The translations under genes were made by a program, and so were the position numbers. A DNA stretch of 40,413 nt from the NCBI RefSeq assembly GCF_000696185.1, contig NZ_KK853997.1, positions 691,624 to 732,036 of the forward strand. Reading direction: 5' to 3'. Each line of letters begins with the position of its first letter. Within the stretch, counting starts at the first letter, position 1. Under the pieces are notes generated by a model. That model was not told the DNA's origin, did no database searches, and saw only the letters and a list, made by a program, of their open reading frames with translations. The stretch comes from Kitasatospora cheerisanensis KCTC 2395. GTDB taxonomy: Bacteria; Actinomycetota; Actinomycetes; Streptomycetales; Streptomycetaceae. Below are positions 36,031 through 40,413 of the stretch, in pieces.

Positions 36031-36257
36031 GGTCCACGCTCCTTCGCTCTCGGCCGCCGGCGATCCCTGTCGGTCGATCACCGGTCTGCCGCCGCGCCTA
36101 CCCGGCAAGATTCGCGCCAATCCCCCGGGGTTTGGGGGCTCTGCCGCCGGTGCAGACGCTGGTCAGCCCGTCCCCGCGGCGGAGCCCGACAAGGCGTCCC
36201 GAGCAGCCCCGACCGCGCTGCCCGGGGCAGTCGGCCGCCCACCGATTTGGAGCCACC

Positions 36258-36509
36258 ATGGCCGACCGCGACACCCCCACCCCCGCCGAACGCGCCCGCG
36301 AACAGGGCCTGCGTGACCCGTCGATCGGCCAACTCCCCGAAGACCGGCCGAAGTCCGCACCAGAACCGGACCCTCCCGACGAGGCCGCCCCCGACAAGCC
36401 GGACGACTCCTACGCCCCCGACGCCTGGGACGACCTGTTCGCCGACCCGACCGCGCCCCGTTCCCGCCGTCGCAGCATCGACGACCTGGAACTCCCGCCG
36501 GAGAAGTAG
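36258..36509 (+). CDS. small hydrophilic protein of unknown function
   Basis: An 83-residue, proline/aspartate-rich protein. The N-terminal half (TPAERAREQGLRDPSIGQLPEDRPKSAPEPD) is disordered. The C-terminal part (DSYAPDAWDDLFADPTAPRSRRRSIDDLELPPEK) alternates aromatic/acidic residues with a basic patch. GGAG lies 5 bases before the ATG at 36258. Codon usage is consistent throughout, with almost only G/C third positions, supporting a real gene. The 250 bp to the next gene (36510-36759) hold no recognizable feature. Confidence 0.55.
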   Translation: MADRDTPTPAERAREQGLRDPSIGQLPEDRPKSAPEPDPPDEAAPDKPDDSYAPDAWDDLFADPTAPRSRRRSIDDLELPPEK

Positions 36510-36759
36510 GCCGTCCGCCGGCCAAACGCACAGGGGCGCGGCCTCGCTCGTGCAGCGGACCGATGGGCCTGCCAACGCCTGCCCGTCGGGGCACTGCCTC
36601 GGGCGGCTCGCGCCACGAGCGGCGAGGAAGTCGGGAACACCGTCCAGTGGCCTGTCCGGTCGGCGTACCTCCCGCCCTCCGGTGAACCTGCTGAGATGCG
36701 CCTCGTCGTGCTGCCCGGCGTTGTCCGGCGAACCTGCCGCCGGAGAAGCGTGCACGCCG

Positions 36760-37788
36760 TCAGTCCGCGAGCAGCCGGGCGACGGCCCGTTCCACCGCCG
36801 GCCCGATCCCGGGCAGACCCGGGCCCGGGTGCGGGGATTCGGCGCCCAGGTCGGGCAAGGCGTCGGCCACGGTGATGCCCCGGTCGAAGCGTTCGAAGAG
36901 GGCCGGGTTCAGGTAGGAGGCGCGGCAGACGGCGGGGGTGTTGCCGAGGTAGCCCGCGACCTCGCGGACCACGCGGGCGGCGGCGCGCCGCCGTTCGGCC
37001 GCTGAACGGGCCGCCTGGGGCCAGGAGACGGCGAGGCCGACGGCGGCCAGGACGGTGGCGTGCCAGGTGCGGTGGTCCTTCGCGGTCAGGTCGGTGCCGG
37101 ACGCCTCGCGCAGGTAGGCGTTGAGCGCGTCGGCGTCCACCGGATGCCACTGGCCGCCCTCCCAGTACGCCCACAGGGCGGGGGCCGGGTCGCGCCGCCG
37201 CAGCAGGGATCGGACGACGGCGGCGCACTCCCGGTCCACGACGGTGAGTTCGCGGTGTCGCCCGGACTTCGCCGGGTACTCGAAGCGGATCCTCTCCCCG
37301 CGCACCGCGACCTGCTCGCGCAGCAGCGTGGTCAGACCGTAACTCCCGTTCTCCTCCACGTAGTTCGACGAGCCCGAGCGGAACAGTCCGAGGTCGAGCA
37401 GCCGCGCGGCGGCGGCCAGCACCCTGGCCCGGCAGAGTCCGCGCCGCCCCAGGTCCTCGGCCACCACGGTCCGTACGGCGGGCAGCCGTTCCGCGACCGC
37501 CAGCACGTGTGCGTGCTTCGCCGCCTCCTGCCGGGCCCGGAACTCGGGGTGGTACAGGTACTGCCGCCGGCCGGCCGCGTCGGTCCCGACCGCCTGGAGG
37601 TGGCCGCGCGGATCGGGGCAGATCCACACCTCCGTCCAGGCGGGCGGAACGGCCAGCTCGGCCAGGCGGCGTCGCACCGCAGGGTCACGGATCACCGCCC
37701 CGTCGACGTCCCGGTAGCCGAATCCGCGCCCGTGCCGCACCCGCCGCCACCCGGGACGGTTCGGGTCACTCGTCCGCAGCCGCGCCAT
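36760..37788 (-). CDS. type IB DNA topoisomerase
   Basis: A 342-residue poxvirus-like topoisomerase IB. The N-terminal DNA-binding domain includes GFGYRDVDGAVIRDPAVRRRLAELAVPPAWTEVWICPDPRGHLQAVGTDAAGRRQYLYHPEFRARQE. The catalytic domain has GSSNYVEENGSYGLTTLLREQV, FEYPAKSGRHREL, KDHRTWHATVLAA and the nucleophilic tyrosine in NTPAVCRASYLNP (Tyr292). These enzymes relax supercoils through a 3'-phosphotyrosine intermediate. The ATG at 37786-37788 lies inside the last codons of the upstream CinA-type gene (23-bp overlap), so the two are probably translated together. Confidence 0.92.
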   Translation of the reverse strand: MARLRTSDPNRPGWRRVRHGRGFGYRDVDGAVIRDPAVRRRLAELAVPPAWTEVWICPDPRGHLQAVGTDAAGRRQYLYHPEFRARQEAAKHAHVLAVAERLPAVRTVVAEDLGRRGLCRARVLAAAARLLDLGLFRSGSSNYVEENGSYGLTTLLREQVAVRGERIRFEYPAKSGRHRELTVVDRECAAVVRSLLRRRDPAPALWAYWEGGQWHPVDADALNAYLREASGTDLTAKDHRTWHATVLAAVGLAVSWPQAARSAAERRRAAARVVREVAGYLGNTPAVCRASYLNPALFERFDRGITVADALPDLGAESPHPGPGLPGIGPAVERAVARLLAD

Positions 37789-38410
37789 CGTCCGCCCCCA
37801 CCGCGTCACCCTCCGGCCCCGCGGCGCCATCGTCCGCCGCCACGGCGCCGCCCTCGGCCGGCGGCCGCAGCGTCCGCCGGAAGAGTTCCAGCGCGGTGCG
37901 GACGGCACGCGACTGGACGGCGTGGCGATCCCCGGAGACCGGGGACGGACGGTCGACCAGGGTGAGCGTCGGAGTCGCCAACGCCACGTACACCAGGCCC
38001 GGTTCGGCGTCCCCCTGCGGCTCCGGGCCGGCCGCCCCCGTGGTCGCCAGCCCGTACGTGGTGCCGCAGACGCGCCGGACGCCGTCCGCCATCGCCGCTG
38101 CGACCTGCGGATCCACCGGGCCCTCCGCGCGCAGGAGTTCCTCGTCCACCCCGAGCAACTCCCGCTTCAGGGCCGTCGCATAGGCCACCACCCCGCCCCT
38201 GAACACCGTTCCGGCCCCGGGGGCATCGGCCAGCGCCGCCGACAGCAATCCCCCGGTCAGCGACTCGGCCACCGACACCGTGTGCCCGGCAGCCGCCAAC
38301 GCGGCGGTCACCTGCCGCGCCAGCCGCGCACTGGAGCCGGCGGAGGGACCGTTCGACGGCACTCGCACGAGATCGCGGCTGCCCACCCGCACGATCCCGA
38401 AACGACCCAC
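37766..38410 (-). CDS. CinA-family nicotinamide-nucleotide amidohydrolase
   Basis: A 214-residue stand-alone CinA C-terminal domain: TVSVAESLTGGLLSAALADAPGAGTVFRGGVVAYATALKRELLGVDEELL, then VAAAMADGVRRVCGTTYGLATTGAAGPEPQGDAEPGLVYVALA. The AESLTGG and TGxAGP motifs carry the active-site residues of the pyridine-nucleotide-recycling deamidase (PncC). A ~35-residue alanine/aspartate-rich tail (AADDGAAGPEGDAVGADDGAA) is added at the C-terminus. The GTG at 38408-38410 is the longest start; GTGs within the next 25 codons are also possible. It overlaps the topoisomerase IB gene downstream. Confidence 0.88.
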   Translation of the reverse strand: MGRFGIVRVGSRDLVRVPSNGPSAGSSARLARQVTAALAAAGHTVSVAESLTGGLLSAALADAPGAGTVFRGGVVAYATALKRELLGVDEELLRAEGPVDPQVAAAMADGVRRVCGTTYGLATTGAAGPEPQGDAEPGLVYVALATPTLTLVDRPSPVSGDRHAVQSRAVRTALELFRRTLRPPAEGGAVAADDGAAGPEGDAVGADDGAAADE

Positions 38411-38519
38411 CGCCGCCTGCGCACGGTGGGTATGACATGATCACCCGCCGCACCCCTGCCGCCCCGGAGAACCACGGCGACCTGGACGGGTCCAGCAACC
38501 ATCTGCAACGGAGGCGGAG

Positions 38520-39191
38520 TTGAGCGCAACCGGCGTCTGGATCGTCGGCGTGGTGCCGGACGAGAGGATCGCGGACCTGCTGCTCACGGCGGCACGCTCC
38601 GCGCCCTCGACCGCAACTGCGGCTGGGCCTGCGCCTTCGCCGCCCACCCGTGTCGACATGGCGACCGAACTCAACTGGTGGCGGAGCAAGCCGACGGAGT
38701 CGCTGTTCCACCCGTCGGCCGCCGCTCCGGGCAGCTGGCGCGCCGACGACGACGCCTACCGGCTGAGCGCGTTCCTCGACAACTGCCGGGACGGCTCCGA
38801 CCCGGTGGAGGCGCTGCGCGACGCCGTCATGGACGAGTTCCCACCCACCACGGGAGAAGACCTGTTCGCGGCCGTGGCCCGCAAGGCCAGCCCCTTCTCG
38901 GCACTGGCGTACGCACTCGGCCCGGACGCGACGCTCCAACTGCCGGGCTGGTTCGGTGACTTCCTGCTCGACGCCGACGAGGTCCGCACCCACCTGCCCG
39001 CCGCCACCGAGGCGCTCACCCTCACCGGAGCCACCCGGCAGCGGGCCGTCGAGCGGATCCACGCCTGGATGACCGGCCTGGGCGACGACCCCGACCACGA
39101 TGCGGAGGAACTGCTGGACGGCCCGCTGCGCGTCCTCCGCCATGCCGCCCGCACCGGTCGGGGTGCGGCCGCACAGGTCCGCTGGTACTGA
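38520..39191 (+). CDS. hypothetical protein, no recognized family
   Basis: A 223-residue soluble, acidic protein. The start is TTG at 38520-38522, supported by GGAGG five bases upstream. The N-terminus (MSATGVWIVGVVPDERIADLLLTAARSAP) looks like a small alpha/beta element. A linker follows, then a mostly helical body (YRLSAFLDNCRDGSDPVEALRDAVMDEFPPTTGEDLFAAVARKASPFSALAYALGPDATLQLPGWFGDFLLDADEV...). No catalytic motif, signal peptide or membrane segment is visible. It is divergent from the CinA gene. An 18-bp palindrome starts nine bases after its stop. Confidence 0.75.
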   Translation: MSATGVWIVGVVPDERIADLLLTAARSAPSTATAAGPAPSPPTRVDMATELNWWRSKPTESLFHPSAAAPGSWRADDDAYRLSAFLDNCRDGSDPVEALRDAVMDEFPPTTGEDLFAAVARKASPFSALAYALGPDATLQLPGWFGDFLLDADEVRTHLPAATEALTLTGATRQRAVERIHAWMTGLGDDPDHDAEELLDGPLRVLRHAARTGRGAAAQVRWY

Positions 39192-39200
39192 CGGGGGCAC

Positions 39201-39218
39201 CTGGCAGACGTCTGCCAG
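39201..39218. promoter_or_regulatory. 18-bp perfect palindrome
   Basis: CTGGCAGACGTCTGCCAG is self-complementary over its whole length. It can act as a dimeric protein site, or as a terminator hairpin (7-bp stem, ACGT loop) for the gene that ends at 39191. Confidence 0.6.
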
Positions 39219-39224
39219 CCAGCG

Positions 39225-39314
39225 GGAAAGCGTTTACCGCATGCTCCCCGGTAAGCGCTTTCCCTCCGGTGCCTGGAAAGCGCTTACCGGGCGGCTGCCG
39301 GAAAGCGCTTACCG
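39225..39314 (+). promoter_or_regulatory. four copies of a LacI-type operator motif, ~25 bp apart
   Basis: GGAAAGCGCTTACCG occurs at 39275-39289 and 39300-39314. A one-base variant (GGAAAGCGTTTACCG) is at 39225-39239, and an inverted copy (CGGTAAGCGCTTTCC) is at 39249-39263. Starts are 24, 26 and 25 bp apart. The core AAGCGCTT is palindromic with a central CG, as in LacI/GalR-family operators. The array lies 90-180 bp upstream of the hemerythrin ATG. No LacI gene is in the window. Confidence 0.75.
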
Positions 39315-39404
39315 TTCACCCCTCGCGCCGTCGTGGTTTCCGGTGCGCGGGGCCGGGCAGGCCCATGGGGAGGGGGCTGGACCGCGGACGAAGAGGTGCT
39401 GACG

Positions 39405-39979
39405 ATGGCGACCGAGCTGGAGTTGGACCTGTTGGAACAGCTGACCACCGACCATGACGTGCTGCGGGTGCGCTTCAGTGAACTCGCCGGTCTGCCGCTG
39501 GGCGACCCACGGCGGGAGCGGCTGGCGTTCCTCACCGCCGACACCCTGGTGCGGCATCTGGCGGCGGAGGACGAGTACCTGTACCCGATCGCCGGCCACG
39601 GGCGCCCGGCGGTCGACGAGGCGGTCACGCACGGCCGGCACTCGCACACGGCGATGTACGGGCTGGTGCGCGAGTTGCGGGCGTCGCGGGCCGGCTCGGC
39701 CGAGTTCGACCGCCTGCTGGCCCGGCTGATCGAGGAGGCCACCGGGCACTTCGGCCTGGAGGAGGCCCGGGTGTTCCCGACGGTCCGCGAACAGGCCACC
39801 CCGGTCCGGCTGGTGGCGCTTGGCGAGCAGGCCCGCGACACCGAACGGACCCCCTCCCGCTGCCCCCGACCACCGGCCCCCGCACCACCCTGCCGCCGGA
39901 CGACCTGGTCGCCCCCGAACTGCCGTGGCACGAGCGGATGCACCGCCTCTTCCGCTTCGGCGACACCCGCGAGAACTGA
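39405..39979 (+). CDS. hemerythrin HHE-domain protein (one frame break)
   Basis: About 191 residues. The four-helix hemerythrin-like domain carries iron-ligand candidates His17 (TTDHDVLR), His51 and Glu55 (VRHLAAEDEYLYP), a histidine in HGRHSHTAMYGLV, and HFGLEEARVFP. After ALGEQARDTERT (~39855) one missing base in a C-rich run shifts the frame. The conserved tail LPPDDLVAPELPWHERMHRLFRFGDTREN then runs to the TGA at 39977. Hemerythrin-like proteins bind O2 or sense redox state. The ATG has AGAGGTG upstream. Four operator motifs lie upstream, an unusual regulatory setting for this family. Confidence 0.8.
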
Positions 39980-40046
39980 CCCGGCCGATCACCCCGAGCG
40001 TCGGGACCGGGGCGCTCCCCCATCAGCCGCCCGGCCGACACGCACC

Positions 40047-40088
40047 CCGACCGCGCCGCGACCGCACCCGACCGCGCCGCGACCGCAC
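40047..40088 (+). repeat. two exact copies of a 21-bp GC-rich unit
   Basis: A 21-bp unit beginning CCGACCGCGCCGCG is repeated exactly at 40047-40067 and 40068-40088, with a partial third copy after it, in the gap between hemerythrin and the phosphatase. Likely a slippage-derived simple repeat. Confidence 0.7.
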
Positions 40089-40111
40089 CCCGACCGACCT
40101 CTGACGCAACG

Positions 40112-40413
40112 TCAGTACGCCTCCGCTCCCGTGCCGGTGAGGCGGACGGCGAGCAGGCAGGTGTCGTCGAGCGGGTTGGGGGCGCCGAGGCGGCGGAGCA
40201 GGTGGTCGAGGAGTCCGTCGAGGCCGGGGGCGCGGTATTCCGTGCAGACGTGCAGCAGGCGGTCGAGGCCGGCGCCGAGGTCGGTGCCGCGGCGTTCGAT
40301 CAGGCCGTCGGTGTAGAGCAGCAGGCGGTCGCCGGGGGCGAGGGTCAGTTCGGCGGTGGCGTAGCGGGCGCGGGGGGCGACACCGAGGATCATGCCGGTG
40401 GGCGGATCGAGGG
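40112..40413 (-). CDS. SpoIIE/PP2C-type serine phosphatase, C-terminal part
   Basis: The minus-strand frame enters from the right edge and ends at a TGA at 40112. The visible ~100 residues are the end of a SpoIIE-type PPM phosphatase domain: LDPPTGMILGVAP, ELTLAPGDRLLLYTDGLIERRG (metal-binding Asp in TDGL) and NPLDDTCLLAVRL (metal-binding DD). Such enzymes dephosphorylate STAS antagonists such as RsbV and so activate SigB-type sigma factors. The N-terminal sensor domains lie outside the window. Whether it acts on the STAS protein at 4661-5077, some 35 kb away, is unknown. Confidence 0.85.
   Translation of the reverse strand, partial: LDPPTGMILGVAPRARYATAELTLAPGDRLLLYTDGLIERRGTDLGAGLDRLLHVCTEYRAPGLDGLLDHLLRRLGAPNPLDDTCLLAVRLTGTGAEAY

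Noticed and set aside
39225..39314. CRISPR array or plasmid origin iterons
   Set aside because: The repeats are 15 bp with 9-11 bp spacers, one is inverted, and no cas or rep gene is present; an operator cluster fits better.
40047..40088. Regulatory direct repeat upstream of the phosphatase
   Set aside because: It lies downstream of the phosphatase stop and behind hemerythrin; a short GC-rich slippage repeat is sufficient.

Overview
The window is very GC-rich, with codon third positions almost always G or C, frequent GTG/TTG starts and tightly packed co-directional genes. Together with the gene content (SigB-type sigma factor, RsbW/RsbV-like proteins, SpoIIE-type phosphatase, F420-dependent LLM enzyme, CsbD, Rho_N-type small protein) this points to a Streptomycetaceae chromosome (Streptomyces or Kitasatospora). 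No RNA genes, CRISPR arrays or insertion sequences were seen.

Layout. 1-6115 (minus): a stress/sensing block: SigB-family sigma factor, STAS antagonist, RsbW-like ATPase, a 1300-residue soluble poly-HAMP hybrid kinase and the start of one more gene. 6457-9073: a small Rho_N-like protein under a SigB-like promoter, a possible frameshifted proline-rich protein, a TIM44-domain membrane protein and a cupin. 9135-10515: the remains of a ROK regulator and of a divergent HAD phosphatase, joined head to head with both 5' ends missing. 10670-14889: an eight-gene cation/proton antiporter operon in the order of the archaeal Mbh module (E-F-G-MbhD-MbhE-B-C-D), with no MrpA-type large subunit. 15030-16570: alpha/beta hydrolase and divergent TetR regulator around a palindromic operator. 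16684-22399: a coupled operon of a ThDP enzyme, a four-helix membrane protein, a gluconate-dehydrogenase-subunit-3/GMC fusion and an enolase-superfamily enzyme, followed by a small membrane protein and CsbD. 23207-28935: SDR, DUF6328-like membrane protein, HAD phosphatase, quinone oxidoreductase/MarR pair and an AI-2E-type permease.

29065-33840 is the most unusual stretch: dimethylargininase-like hydrolase, haem-oxygenase-like diiron oxidase, flavin reductase, YbdK-type ligase, HemK2-like methyltransferase, CDGSH iron-sulfur protein and a DUF6213-like protein, all on one strand and mostly start/stop overlapped. 33954-38410 carries an LLM F420 enzyme, a membrane protein, two small acidic proteins, topoisomerase IB and a CinA-type amidohydrolase. 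38520-40413 holds an unknown protein, an operator-dense intergenic region, a hemerythrin and the 3' end of a SpoIIE-type phosphatase.

Many otherwise well-conserved genes show single-base frame breaks, mostly at C/G runs. I read most of these as probable consensus errors and state the conserved reading in each frame. The ROK/HAD junction is different: it looks like a real deletion or a misjoin.
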